Notes under the pieces: model-generated
What the model saw: only the letters and a program-made list of their open reading frames with translations
Told to the model about the DNA's origin: nothing
Database searches by the model: none
In this document: positions 36,438 to 45,660 of the stretch, in pieces
Layout of the letters: every line of letters starts with the position of its first letter
Numbering within the stretch: position 1 is the stretch's first letter
Assembly: GCF_000949425.1 (NCBI RefSeq)
Contig: NZ_CP010976.1
Location: forward strand, 248,001 to 312,000
Direction: 5' to 3'
Length of the DNA stretch: 64,000 nucleotides
DNA from: Paenibacillus sp. IHBB 10380
GTDB lineage: Bacteria; Bacillota; Bacilli; Paenibacillales; Paenibacillaceae
Translations under genes and position numbers: made by a program

Positions 36438-36572
36438 GAATGCAAATCAATGAATTTGCTTAAAATACGTCATTTTATAAAGTGAATGTGACTATTGTAA
36501 CAGAGTAAGATAAGATAACGTAGTATTATTAGCTTAGAATTGAAACATCACATTTTAAACATTATGAATATG

Positions 36573-36724
36573 GATCTTCGGGGTAGGTGAAATTCCTAAC
36601 CGGCGGTGAAAGTCCTTCTATCTTTGAATGAACTTAAGCCCGCGACTCGCCATTTTGAATAAGAAATGGTGACTGACTTGGTGAGATTCCAAGGCCGACG
36701 GTAAAGTCCGGATGGGAGAAGATC
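36573..36724 (+). ncRNA. FMN riboswitch (RFN element)
   Basis: The conserved pieces occur in order: ATCTTCGGGGTAGGTGAAATTCC, with the remainder shown as short blocks AACCGGCGGTGAAAGTCC, AGCCCGCGA, CTTGGTGAGATTCC, AGGCCGACGGTAAAGTCC and GGATGGGAGAAGATC. The outer stem joins GATCTTC and GAAGATC. It precedes an EamA-type transporter, so that gene should respond to FMN. Confidence 0.95.
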
Positions 36725-36774
36725 AAGAGATTGGCATGTTGTGGAATTTAAATTCCCTACAAGCTTATTTGATC

Positions 36775-36818
36775 AGCCCCCGCTTCTATCGATTAGTGTC
36801 GATGAAACGGGGGCTTTC
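36775..36818 (+). terminator. Expression-platform hairpin of the FMN riboswitch
   Basis: AGCCCCCG (36775-36782) pairs with CGGGGGCT (36808-36815), with an inner ATCGA/TCGAT stem and a short TTT. A GATCAA at the aptamer's end (36721-36726) could alternatively pair with TTGATC at 36769-36774. It probably terminates when FMN is bound, though the T run is short. Confidence 0.55.
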
Positions 36819-36857
36819 CGCATAAGAACCCCATATTCAGGCTAAGGGGATAGGGAT

Positions 36858-37823
36858 ATGGATAACGAAAGTGTAAATGTACAAAAGAAGCTATCATTAC
36901 CAAAAGAAAAGGGGAGCAGTAGTGGCTTCTGGTTAGTTGTATTGGGGGCTGCGCTCTGGGGTGTTGATCCTTTATTTAGGATTATATTGTTGAAGTCACT
37001 TACTTCAACGCAAATTGTATTACTTGAGCATATTATTATTGTGCTATTTGTTGCTCCAATATTGTGGAGACAGCGCAGTGAACTCCGGGGACTTGGAATG
37101 AAGCATGTTGCTGCATTACTCTTTTTATCATGGGGTGGTTCAGCGTTTGCAACGATATTGTTCACGAAGGGATTGGTTGATGGTAATATCAATGCTGTAT
37201 TGTTACTTCAGAAATTACAGCCATTGTTTGCCATTATCTTGGCTAGAATGTTATTGAAAGAGAGATTGCCACGACACTTTTCCGTTTTGTTCATTTTAGC
37301 TCTTGTGGGAACGTATTTACTGACGTTTGGTTTTAAAGTGCCATTTGGTCATTGGAATGAATTTGTTCAAGTGGGTAGTTTATTCTCACTTGGTGCAGCA
37401 GCTCTATGGGGTGGTTCAACGGTTATGGGACGTTTAATGGTTGGACAAATGAAATACGAGACGGTGACTTCATTACGCTTCATATTGGCTTTACCTCTGT
37501 TATTTGCTATTACATGGAGTGAAGGAGCAGCTTGGAATTTACCTACGGGAACCTTAGCTATTGCGGGAGTATCGCTCAATTTATTGGGTCAAGCCTTGTT
37601 GCCCGGATTACTTAGTTTACTCGTATATTATAAGGGACTAACAACGACCAAGGCTTCGGTAGCTACATTTGCGGAATTAAGCTTCCCTATGGTCGGTGTC
37701 CTGATTAACTGGATTGTATTTCAAGAGATTATTACGAGTGCTCAAATTTTAGGATTCGTTCTTATATGGGGCGCATTATTCGTTATCTCTAGACAGAGCC
37801 AATCGGTAAAAGCGGGATTGTAG
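36858..37823 (+). CDS. EamA/DMT-family transporter, probable flavin uptake
   Basis: A 321-residue membrane protein with about ten helices in two EamA repeats (SGFWLVVLGAALWGVDPLF and QVGSLFSLGAAALWGGSTV start them). Its only visible control is an FMN riboswitch, the usual mark of riboflavin biosynthesis or import genes. RibN, a known riboflavin importer, belongs to this superfamily. Hence a riboflavin import role is the best inference, although the family also moves amino acids and other metabolites. AAGGGGA is 7 bp before the ATG. Confidence 0.8.
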   Translation: MDNESVNVQKKLSLPKEKGSSSGFWLVVLGAALWGVDPLFRIILLKSLTSTQIVLLEHIIIVLFVAPILWRQRSELRGLGMKHVAALLFLSWGGSAFATILFTKGLVDGNINAVLLLQKLQPLFAIILARMLLKERLPRHFSVLFILALVGTYLLTFGFKVPFGHWNEFVQVGSLFSLGAAALWGGSTVMGRLMVGQMKYETVTSLRFILALPLLFAITWSEGAAWNLPTGTLAIAGVSLNLLGQALLPGLLSLLVYYKGLTTTKASVATFAELSFPMVGVLINWIVFQEIITSAQILGFVLIWGALFVISRQSQSVKAGL

Positions 37824-37886
37824 ACGCTCTGTTAAAGAGAATAGACTTAGAAAGTTAAGTTACGTTAGGTTCTAATTGAATAAGTG

Positions 37887-37923
37887 AACGGCAATTGAAC
37901 AATAGTTCAATTGCCGTTTTTTT
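37887..37923 (+). terminator. Strong terminator after the EamA transporter
   Basis: AACGGCAATTGAAC (37887-37900) with its perfect complement after an AATA loop, then seven T. In 37924-38142 I see only A+T-rich DNA, with a possible TATGAT -10 near 38076, and no gene. Confidence 0.93.
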
Positions 37924-38142
37924 GTCTTGTACATGTCGTGTTTAATCAAAATCTATTGAGACGACGTCTAAGTGTAGGCGCCGTATTTTTTTGAAAATAG
38001 TTATAGAGGTGGGTCTGGTTCGTGTATCGAAGTACTGGAAGGGTGTATTATTATGTTCATGGCAAAATCATATATGCTATGATAATGTAGTGTTTACATC
38101 ATGAATAATATAAGTTACTAAGGCGACTAAGGAGCAATGAAT

Positions 38143-38472
38143 ATGAATCAAGATATACAACAATTTAAAGCTGATTTCTTCAAAGCCTTAGCGCATCCCA
38201 TGAGAATTCGAATCCTTGAAGTCCTATGTGAAGGGGATAAGAATGTTAATGAGCTACAAATTATTTTAGGGTCTGAAGGTTCTGCTGTATCTCAGCAATT
38301 GGCTGTATTAAGAAATAGAAATGTCGTATACGGATTGAAGGATGGCACCTCTGTTATTTATTCTTTACGAGATCCACTAATTAAAGATTTGTTGACGGTT
38401 GCTAAGCAAATTTTTGATAATCACCTTGTTGATGCTATCTCACTACTAGAAGGTATACGGAAAGAGACATAA
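38143..38472 (+). CDS. ArsR-family transcriptional regulator
   Basis: A 109-residue winged-HTH protein. The fold is FFKALAHPMRIRILEVLCEG, then NVNELQIILGSEGSAVSQQLAVLR as HTH, and VVYGLKDGTSVIYSLRD as the wing. The CxC metal site of ArsR/SmtB sensors is absent. I start at ATG 38143, eight bases after AAGGAG; ATG 38137 is too close to it. It is the probable regulator of the SulP transporter 147 bp downstream. Confidence 0.88.
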   Translation: MNQDIQQFKADFFKALAHPMRIRILEVLCEGDKNVNELQIILGSEGSAVSQQLAVLRNRNVVYGLKDGTSVIYSLRDPLIKDLLTVAKQIFDNHLVDAISLLEGIRKET

Positions 38473-38619
38473 ATCTTCGGACGGGGAGATCCTTAAGTAA
38501 CGCTAGGGGTCGCCTTTTTTGGTGATTTTTGTGTTTGACATGATCAACTGATAGGCGTATTGTTTTCTATATATTCAAATAATCAAATATTCAAATATTA
38601 GAAAAAGAAGGTACATGGG

Positions 38620-40388
38620 ATGAAGTGGACAGGAAGGTTCGAGGGTTATAATAAATCAATGTTACGGAAAGACCTTATCTCTGGACTGATCGTGGGGATT
38701 ATCGCCATTCCACTAGGGATGGCATTTGCTATTGCTGCTGGAGTGAATTCGGAATATGGGATTTATACAACGATCATTGCTGGAATTATCATTTCTCTGT
38801 TGGGTGGATCCAAATTTCAAATTGGGGGACCAACGGGTGCATTTATTCCTATTATTTTCGCTATAGTTATCCAATATGGATATGAAAATTTATTGGTTGC
38901 TGGTTTCATGGCAGGGATGATTCTAGTACTCATGGGTGTATTTAAACTAGGGGTGCTCATTAAGTTTATACCTAAGCCGGTTACGGTCGGGTTTACTGCA
39001 GGTATTGCTGTAATTATCTTCAGTGGTCAGATAGCCAAATTGTTAGGACTACAGGGATTAAAGAGCCATGAGAATTTCCTGCCTAATATGAAGGAAATCG
39101 TTATGCATATCACGACTATTAACTCATACAGTGTCATTACTGCAGCCCTTTGCTTCGCAGTTATCTTACTAACTTCTAAATTTCTACCAAAGATTCCAGG
39201 TTCGTTGGTTGGTCTTGTGATATCGAGTGTAGTTGCAGCTATATTTTTTGAAGGACATGTAGCTACCATTGAATCTTCCTTCGGTGCTATTCCGAGTTCA
39301 CTTCCTCAATTTCATATACCAAATATAACATGGGGTACTGTACAGAACCTCATAGGTCCAGCCTTTCTTATTGCTATGCTGGGTAGTATTGAATCTTTGT
39401 TATCAGCTGTCGTTGCGGATAGCATGTCGGGAAGTCGTCATAATAGTAACCGTGAACTTATTGGGCAAGGGATCGCTAATATGGTGACGCCATTGTTTGG
39501 GGGGATTCCAGCGACGGGGCTATTGCCCGAACGGCAACGAATATTAAAAGTGGGGCAGTATCTCCATTATCCGGCATTATACACGGAGTAGTTGTTTTCT
39601 TAGTTCTTATATTATTTGCTCCTTACGCATCTCATATTCCATTAGCCAGTATGGCACCTATCTTAATGTTGGTGGCGTGGAATATGAGTGAACGCAAAGA
39701 GTTTATGCATGTATTAAGAACAAGAACAAGTGACTCACTTATTTTACTGATTACCTTTTTATTGACGGTATTTACAGACTTAACAACAGCAGTAGAAATA
39801 GGCCTAGTGTTAGCTATCATTATATTCGTGAAGCGAATGAGTGAAATTCTGACAGTTACGAAGGTACTACCTGATCTCGATGCAGTCGACGAGCATTTGA
39901 AGGGACATATGGTAACCGAAAATCACGATTGTCCACAAATCAATATCTATACGATTAAAGGTCCATTATTTTTCGGCGCAGCAAGTTTATTTGCTAAATC
40001 TATCATGGACACGATTCATAGGAACCCTAAAATTGTGTTACTGAGAATGGGTAAAGTACCTTTCATGGATACGACGGGTGACTCACAATTAGCTAGCATT
40101 GTGAAATATTCTAAGGCTAATGAGGGACAGGTGCTCCTATCAGGTATTCAGTCCCAACCTATGGAAGTATTGAGAAAGACGGGATTGTGTGAGCTGATAG
40201 GAGAAGAACATTTCTTCGAACACACGGGAGAAGCTATTAATCACGCTCTGCACCAATTAGATCGTAATAAATGCGTGAATTGTAAGCACTTTGCATTTCG
40301 TGAATGTTCGGCGTTATCGAATGTTACTCCCAATGTAGCAACACTGGTAAAGCAAGATGCTAAGTCCATTGGAGTGAGTCCTCAATAA
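38620..40388 (+). pseudogene. SulP-family anion transporter, frameshifted
   Basis: The gene encodes a SulP permease with STAS domain but is split. The first frame (38620-39591) carries the membrane part (DLISGLIVGIIAIPLGMAFA, QIGGPTGAFIPII) up to GGIPATG. At the GGGG run 39516-39519 one G is missing. From 39519 the next frame continues as AIARTATNIKSGAVSPLSG, the expected SulP sequence, through the last helices to a STAS domain and a Cys-rich end (NKCVNCKHF, RECS) at 40388. Without the shift it would be about 590 residues. It may be a true inactivating deletion, a homopolymer sequence error, or slippage. Confidence 0.85.
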
Positions 40389-41368
40389 ACTCGGTGGATA
40401 ATATCCTCAAAGGCTGGTTCCTCCATATGAATATCTTCGACCTCGCCCCATGTGCTCAGCTCACGAAGAATGTCCATAGCATTCAATTCTTCTCTGTTAA
40501 TTTCGACGGTGACATCGTGATCATTGGTTTCAACGATATTTATGGGGTGCGTCGACGATACTGGAACATGAAATTCGCCAGTAAAGGCTACAGTGATTAA
40601 AGTAGGGAGACCAATCTTCTTTCTTAGATGTTGGATTGTTCCATCATAAGTTAATTCACCGTGATTAATGACCATGACCCGCTCACATAGTTGCTCAATA
40701 TCGTCCATATCATGGGTAGTGAGTAGGACGGTCTTACCAAATTCTTTATTAAGCGTCTTCAGGAAACCTCTAATGTTTCGCTTTGCAGAGATATCTAGAC
40801 CAATGGTAGGTTCATCCAGGAATAGGATGTCTGGGTCATGAATCATAGCTGCGGCAATATCAGCTCGCATGCGTTGACCCAGTGATAGCTTGCGAACGGG
40901 TGTCGCCCAGAACTCTTCTAGATCTAGCAATTCTGCTAATGTACCTAATCTCTTCATTTTGTCCTTGGGGTCTACTTTGTACATGTGTGCTAGGATGTCA
41001 TAGGAGTCCTTTACTGGTAGATCCCACCAAAGCTGGCTACGTTGTCCGAAGACGACACCTAACCGTTGAACTACAGAGCGACGATCACGATGGGGATTCA
41101 CACCATGAATACGAACTTCTCCAGATGTTGGATGGAGAATGCCAGTTAGCATCTTAATGGTTGTCGATTTACCAGCACCATTAGGACCGATATAACCTAT
41201 GAAATCTCCTTGATCAATAGTGAAGTTAATGCTACGTACCGCTTCTCTTATATGATATTGTTTGGAGAACAGTGTCCTGAGCCCTGAGAAACGACCTTCT
41301 TGCACAACAGGGGTGTGGAAGCTTTTACTTATATTCTTAACTTGTATAATAGGTGATTTAGTAGACAT
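40382..41368 (-). CDS. ABC-2 exporter ATPase
   Basis: A 328-residue ATPase of the viologen/daunorubicin-exporter type. Walker A GPNGAGKSTT, Q-loop VFGQRSQLWWDLPV, signature LSLGQRMRADIAAA, Walker B ILFLDEPTIGLD and H-loop TTHDMDD are intact. The long N-terminal stretch before Walker A and the C-terminal domain fit the branch paired with ABC2_membrane_6 permeases. AGGAGG five bases before ATG 41368. The 3' end overlaps the convergent SulP gene by 7 bp. Last gene of the three-gene unit. Confidence 0.9.
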   Translation of the reverse strand: MSTKSPIIQVKNISKSFHTPVVQEGRFSGLRTLFSKQYHIREAVRSINFTIDQGDFIGYIGPNGAGKSTTIKMLTGILHPTSGEVRIHGVNPHRDRRSVVQRLGVVFGQRSQLWWDLPVKDSYDILAHMYKVDPKDKMKRLGTLAELLDLEEFWATPVRKLSLGQRMRADIAAAMIHDPDILFLDEPTIGLDISAKRNIRGFLKTLNKEFGKTVLLTTHDMDDIEQLCERVMVINHGELTYDGTIQHLRKKIGLPTLITVAFTGEFHVPVSSTHPINIVETNDHDVTVEINREELNAMDILRELSTWGEVEDIHMEEPAFEDIIHRVY

Positions 41369-41385
41369 GATATCCTCCTTCTCCG

Positions 41386-42186
41386 TTAACTTCCCGTACT
41401 TTGATATTTCGTCAATCCGAACGTCCAGAATCGTAAAGCGGCAATTAAGCAAATCATAGCAATGCCTGCCACTCCGAAGAGAATCCAGCCTCCTAGTTCA
41501 CCTCGCAGAATAAATAGTGAAGGTACATAGTTAACGAAGCCCACAGGAATCACGACAAGTAGCATAGATTTCAGCCAACTCGGATAGATGGTAAGCGGAT
41601 ACCTCGCCGCGGTATGCGAAGCATCTTCTGTGAGTGTTTGTAGCTCAGAGATACGTGTAAGCCAGAAACCGATCGTTGCCGTAGCCAGACCAATTGAGAA
41701 CAGAATGACAGCACCTGTACTAATAATGAAAAGCGTAAGTGGAATGGCTACCCAAGTAATCTGACCAGCATGAATAAGACCAATCATTGACCAGCATAGA
41801 ATAGCTCCTCCTTGCAGAAGCTCACCAAGCATTAGTCGGAAGTTTTGCGACATGAGTGCTAGTAATATAGGGATGGGTCTAGTGAGAAGCTGGTCTAGAT
41901 CACCACTAACTAAATAATTCTCAAGGTGATGTACATCGTTAGCGAAAGTGCGATAAATGGTTTTGGAAAGTGTCATGACGCCAAATAGGTAGCCAACTTC
42001 ATACAATGACCAGCCTTTAACGGCACCAAATTTATTAAGCACGATGGCGATCATCAAAAATTCAGCGATTTGAATGAGAGCGGCTAGGAAGGACGATAGT
42101 AGAAAATTAAATTTATATTGCATCCGGCTTTTCAAGCTGGTCCAGATAAGAATCGTATACATTCTAAATAAGAAATGGTCATTCAT
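41386..42186 (-). CDS. ABC-2 exporter permease, second subunit
   Basis: A 266-residue protein with six membrane helices. The block YLVSGDLDQLLTRPIPILL between helices is the hallmark of the ABC2_membrane_6 (DUF990-like) permeases, and the C-terminal LTIYPSWLKSMLLVVIPVGFVNY fits. It overlaps the other permease by ATGA and lies 17 bp before the ATPase. The transported compound is unknown. Confidence 0.88.
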   Translation of the reverse strand: MNDHFLFRMYTILIWTSLKSRMQYKFNFLLSSFLAALIQIAEFLMIAIVLNKFGAVKGWSLYEVGYLFGVMTLSKTIYRTFANDVHHLENYLVSGDLDQLLTRPIPILLALMSQNFRLMLGELLQGGAILCWSMIGLIHAGQITWVAIPLTLFIISTGAVILFSIGLATATIGFWLTRISELQTLTEDASHTAARYPLTIYPSWLKSMLLVVIPVGFVNYVPSLFILRGELGGWILFGVAGIAMICLIAALRFWTFGLTKYQSTGS

Positions 42187-42959
42187 CCGCCCTGTACCTC
42201 CACTTTGGTGCGCAAGATGCTAGTGACAATGAGACACAAAAAGGTTAGGAATATGCACCAGAATAACGAACCAAGCAGGAGAGATCCATCTTCGAAACCA
42301 AGATAAATACGAGTTGGAACATATAACAGGAAGGGATAAGGTGATAGCCAACTAATGGTTTGCAGCCAAGACGGCAACCATTCGAGTGGAATGAAAAAGC
42401 CAGCAAGCAACGTGATCATGGCATGATTTGTCCAATGTAGCCAATTGGATTCGGTCGTCCACAGTGCAGTTACACCGATGAGATAGTTCATACAGATAGC
42501 TAGATAGGCAGCACTAATCAAACCTAAGATACAATAAAGAATGGAAGACCAGTGATTGGGGACTCGAAGTGAGAATACGAGAAGGTAAATGGCGTAGATA
42601 GGGATAGATTTGTACAAAAATTGATAGGTAATTTGTCCCCATTCCTTGCTCATAAGATGTGGGAATAGATGAACGGGTCGCATAAGATCAAGTGAGATCT
42701 GACCGGTTCGTACAGATTGGGGGATGCCTAGTCCGTTAGTCATAAATCCCGAAATCCAGAGCGCAGCTTGTGTAAATGCAATGTAGCTGACCATACCTTG
42801 AATTCCGTATTCTCCGAGGGAGCGGCCCTCGCCGATGCCGATCCAGATGGAGGCATACATGTAGCCGAACAGTGCGCTCGCAATATTATGCAGCATATGA
42901 GCGCCACGATATTGCAAATTACGGTTGTAAGCTTTTGAAGCCAAAGTTAAATAAAGCAT
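42183..42959 (-). CDS. ABC-2 exporter permease, first subunit
   Basis: A 258-residue six-helix permease of the same family. VRTGQISLDLMRPVHLFPHLM matches the RxGxxxxxLxRP block of its partner, and PLEWLPSWLQTISWLSPYPFLLYVP is the C-terminal counterpart. I start at ATG 42959, behind GGAGGTG; the longer frame upstream lacks a site. First gene of the exporter operon. The 233 bp to the next plus-strand gene must hold both promoters; TATAAT-like sequence lies near 43130. Confidence 0.88.
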   Translation of the reverse strand: MLYLTLASKAYNRNLQYRGAHMLHNIASALFGYMYASIWIGIGEGRSLGEYGIQGMVSYIAFTQAALWISGFMTNGLGIPQSVRTGQISLDLMRPVHLFPHLMSKEWGQITYQFLYKSIPIYAIYLLVFSLRVPNHWSSILYCILGLISAAYLAICMNYLIGVTALWTTESNWLHWTNHAMITLLAGFFIPLEWLPSWLQTISWLSPYPFLLYVPTRIYLGFEDGSLLLGSLFWCIFLTFLCLIVTSILRTKVEVQGG

Positions 42960-43192
42960 GAAGCACCTCCGATAAGTGTGTGGACGAGTAGATTCGTCGA
43001 CTTCAGTCAAGGTGAAAATGAGAGAAGGGCAATATCATACCAATATATGTATCTTGTGGCAAGATAAATTTTTATGAATGATAGTCATACTTAATTGGAT
43101 TCCATTTCCTGTGAACTTTCTTAAAGATATAATATAATCCACAAAGCATGCTAGGGTTATAGGAATATAGTGAATGGGAAGGGGTTATTCAA

Positions 43193-43705
43193 TTGAAGAG
43201 AGTATTAGGTTTAATAGTCTTGATTTTGTTGTTTTGCAGTGTAGGTATTCCACACGCGAGTGCTGCTTCTCGTACATTCAAGCTAGATAAGAATACGGTA
43301 GCTTCGCTAAAAGCAGGGAAGATACCTGGCTTTGATATTCAGTTAGGGATGAAAAAGTCTCAAGTAGTGAAATTACTGGGTAGTCCGAAACGGTCGTACA
43401 ATTGGACTGGGGGGCAATTCTGGATATTCAACAAGCTTCCGTATGCAGGACTTTGTTTCAATGTTCCGGGCTCTCCCGCTGGCCAACTATATGGAGTATC
43501 CATTGGTAGAGAAGGGTTCCCGAACAAGACATTTGCTAAAGTAAAAGCGCAGTTAGGAAAGCCCAGCTATATCGGCGAGGATGATGCTGAGGGTGGCTAT
43601 GTTATGATGTATGAATATGGTGAGGTAACTATTTACTTCACCGCAGATACGTTATCAGGAACTATAACAGGAATCGATGTAATCAACAAATCGCTAATAG
43701 AATAA
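43193..43705 (+). CDS. Secreted DUF4309-like protein
   Basis: A 170-residue exported protein. The signal peptide is MKRVLGLIVLILLFCSVGIP with a likely cut after ASA. The mature part has KAGKIPGFDIQLGMKKSQV, LLGSPKRSYNW and a second half FAKVKAQLGKPSY. The pattern 'AGKIP..G..V...GSP' resembles DUF4309 (B. subtilis YjgB), from memory. TTG start, eight bases after AAGGGG. Function unknown. Confidence 0.7.
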   Translation: MKRVLGLIVLILLFCSVGIPHASAASRTFKLDKNTVASLKAGKIPGFDIQLGMKKSQVVKLLGSPKRSYNWTGGQFWIFNKLPYAGLCFNVPGSPAGQLYGVSIGREGFPNKTFAKVKAQLGKPSYIGEDDAEGGYVMMYEYGEVTIYFTADTLSGTITGIDVINKSLIE

Positions 43706-43736
43706 CAACTACTTTACTTTGGAATTTATTTTGAAA

Positions 43737-43777
43737 AGAAGCTTGCTAAAGTCAGATTTAGACTTGAGCAAGCTTCT
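43737..43777. terminator. Bidirectional terminator
   Basis: AGAAGCTTGCT (43737-43747) with its exact complement at 43767-43777. On the minus strand it is followed by TTTT. It separates the convergent DUF4309-like and nitroreductase genes. Confidence 0.8.
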
Positions 43778-43787
43778 GCATTTGTAG

Positions 43788-44405
43788 TCAGAAAAACTCA
43801 ACGAATTCATTGACTGGCTTACGGTAGCCGCGTGGTCTTATTTTTCGCTTGTTGTCTTTTCCAATCGTGATCATCATAACGGGAACCAGATGGTCTGGCA
43901 GATTCAAGGTGGTCTTGATCGCTTCTGGATCGAAGCCAATCATTGGACAAGTATCCCAGCCTTTATCTTGGGCAATCAGCATGAACTGCATCGCAGACAG
44001 GGACGCATTACGGATAGCTTCATCGCGTTGAAAAGCATCATTTCCTATGTAGGCACTGTTAATAGATTCGATTTGTTGATCGAATTGCTCCTGCGACATT
44101 GCACCTAGCATCTTAAGTCCTCCGTATATTTCTGGTGCTTGCAGATAAGCATGCTTATCCCCCAGTACTATAATGACTGCTGAGGCTGAGTGGATTTTAT
44201 ATTGGCCGTAGGCACCCTTACGAATCTCTTCTTTTAAATTCTCGTCGGCGATAACTTTATAGTGTGTATGTTGAAGATTATAAGCCGATGGTGCCAGGCG
44301 AGCGTAAGAGAACATTTCCTCCAGCTCATTCTGAGGGATCTTGATACCCTCCACAAAATTCATAGCTGATCTGCGAGATTGAACTAAATCTATAAAAGTA
44401 GTCAT
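43788..44405 (-). CDS. Nitroreductase-family FMN oxidoreductase
   Basis: A 205-residue protein with the nitroreductase N-terminus (DLVQSRRSAMNF), the flavin-contact region ARLAPSAYNLQHTHYKVI, and PMIGFDPEAIKTTLNLPDHLVPVMMITIGK near the end. GGAGG precedes the ATG. It resembles the NAD(P)H-dependent quinone or nitro-compound reductases; the physiological substrate is unknown. Its 5' flank (44406-44660) is A+T-rich and holds the promoters of this gene and the divergent DUF985 gene; nothing else was seen. Confidence 0.9.
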   Translation of the reverse strand: MTTFIDLVQSRRSAMNFVEGIKIPQNELEEMFSYARLAPSAYNLQHTHYKVIADENLKEEIRKGAYGQYKIHSASAVIIVLGDKHAYLQAPEIYGGLKMLGAMSQEQFDQQIESINSAYIGNDAFQRDEAIRNASLSAMQFMLIAQDKGWDTCPMIGFDPEAIKTTLNLPDHLVPVMMITIGKDNKRKIRPRGYRKPVNEFVEFF

Positions 44406-44660
44406 GATTTAAGCCTCCATATCTTATTGTAATAATTGTATTGCTAATATTAATAAATCAACTTACTAATTTATACTAGTTAACTTAAAGTAACATATAT
44501 TGATACTGGTCGTCAATGATGAAATGTATTATAGGCAATAAAATTTCCTCAGTCAGAACACGATATGGGATACAGAGCGTGACGAAAGTTGTGAAATCAT
44601 GTAAAATGGGCTACAAATATATCTAAGCTATTTACTTAAAGAATAGGGAGAGAAGTCGCT

Positions 44661-45113
44661 ATGGAGCAACAACAATCACCGTTGGTTAAGCAATTAGGAA
44701 TGGATAAGCATGTGGAAGGCGGATGGTACAAAGAAGTATGGAAAGCATCTTATAAAATTCCTAAAGAAGTATTAGGACCTGAATACTCCGGTGCTAGAGC
44801 TGCAGCAAGCTCAACGTACTTCTTATTACACCCAGGTGAAGTGTCAGAATGGCATGTCGTGTTGTCAGATGAACTATGGCTGTATCATTCTGGAGGTCCT
44901 GTGGAACTCACATTAGGTGGAAGTGAAAAGAATCCCGAAGAGGGCGAGAAAATTATTATTGGGATGGACATTGAGAATGGACAACAGCCACAAGCACTTG
45001 TACCCGCTAAAGTGTGGCAAACGGCAAAAGCCCTGACCGATGAACCTGCATTTGTAACTTGTATTGTAGCTCCAGCTTTTCATTTCGATGATTTCACACT
45101 TATTGAGAAATAG
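44661..45113 (+). CDS. DUF985 cupin-superfamily protein
   Basis: A 150-residue RmlC-like cupin of the DUF985 family. LGMDKHVEGGWYKEVWKA at the start, STYFLLHPGEVSEWHVVLSDELWLYHSGG in the core and CIVAPAFHFDDFTLIE at the end are characteristic. GGGAGAGAAG before the ATG. Function of the family is uncertain. A strong terminator ends the unit. Confidence 0.88.
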   Translation: MEQQQSPLVKQLGMDKHVEGGWYKEVWKASYKIPKEVLGPEYSGARAAASSTYFLLHPGEVSEWHVVLSDELWLYHSGGPVELTLGGSEKNPEEGEKIIIGMDIENGQQPQALVPAKVWQTAKALTDEPAFVTCIVAPAFHFDDFTLIEK

Positions 45114-45146
45114 ATCGGCTAAGAGATAAATAGTATAGATAAAGAG

Positions 45147-45184
45147 GAATCTTCCAAATTTATGGGAGGTTCTTTTTTTTTTTT
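45147..45184 (+). terminator. Rho-independent terminator after the DUF985 gene
   Basis: GAATCTTCC (45147-45155) pairs with GGGAGGTTC (45164-45172), nine pairs with two G-T, followed by twelve T. It insulates the synthetase cluster from upstream transcription. Confidence 0.88.
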
Positions 45185-45210
45185 GTATTTAATGTATTTA
45201 AGAGACTGGT

Positions 45211-45357
45211 ATGGAGTATCTTCACTACAAGAAACGTGAAACCCTGCGAAACGAAGAAGGGTATGTCCTTTCCGTACGCCAAATGACAGGGCCAGAGAGT
45301 GTGTTTGGACAACTAAAGAACAACCGGGGATTTCGGCGTTTTCTATCTTTGAGATAG
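45211..45357 (+). pseudogene. IS1182-type transposase remnant
   Basis: A 48-codon open frame ending in TAG reads ETLRNEEGYVLSVRQM, then PESVFGQLKNNRGFRRFL. The block E.VFGQ.K.N.GFRRF is the conserved C-terminal motif of IS1182-family transposases. Everything upstream of it is gone (a TAA at 45199-45201 precedes it), the C-terminus is cut short, and no inverted repeats were found. So a former insertion element flanked the left edge of the synthetase cluster. Confidence 0.75.
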
Positions 45358-45431
45358 TTATTTATTTTTACATAAAGTGTCAACAGAATGCAAAATTAAC
45401 ATAATTATTACAAAAAATTTACATTAAATAA

Positions 45432-45459
45432 TTGACTAAAAAATTAAATATGTTATGTT
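45432..45459 (+). promoter_or_regulatory. Candidate promoter of the lipopeptide cluster
   Basis: TTGACT (45432-45437) and TATGTT (45454-45459), 16-bp spacer, in a very A+T-rich stretch about 200 bp before the malonyl transferase start. The leader would carry the small ORF at 45543. Confidence 0.5.
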
Positions 45460-45542
45460 ATGGATAATGATCTTTAATATGGATTTATTAATAATAATAA
45501 TTAAATAACACTAATAATACCATTTTAGGAGGGCGTTATAGT

Positions 45543-45575
45543 GTGACTGATCATCTTCGCTTTACCACTAAATAA
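45543..45575 (+). CDS. Possible 10-residue leader peptide
   Basis: A very good ribosome site, AGGAGGG (45527-45533), is followed nine bases later by GTG 45543 and the short frame MTDHLRFTTK ending at TAA 45573-45575. An alternative GTG two bases earlier is followed at once by TGA, a start-stop element. The site cannot serve the transferase gene, which starts 85 bp later with its own GAGGT. It may be a regulatory leader, or a decayed gene start. Confidence 0.35.
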   Translation: MTDHLRFTTK

Positions 45576-45660
45576 CATCAATCGCTAACACTTCCAACTC
45601 TTTTATGTTCATTCAATTGGACAATTTCGTAGAAATTAATTAGAGAAATGAGGTCTGCAG

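Noticed and set aside
40382..43010. Treating the ABC-2 exporter as part of the lipopeptide cluster
   Set aside because: Several unrelated genes and terminators lie between, and the exporter is on the other strand; no evidence for a link.
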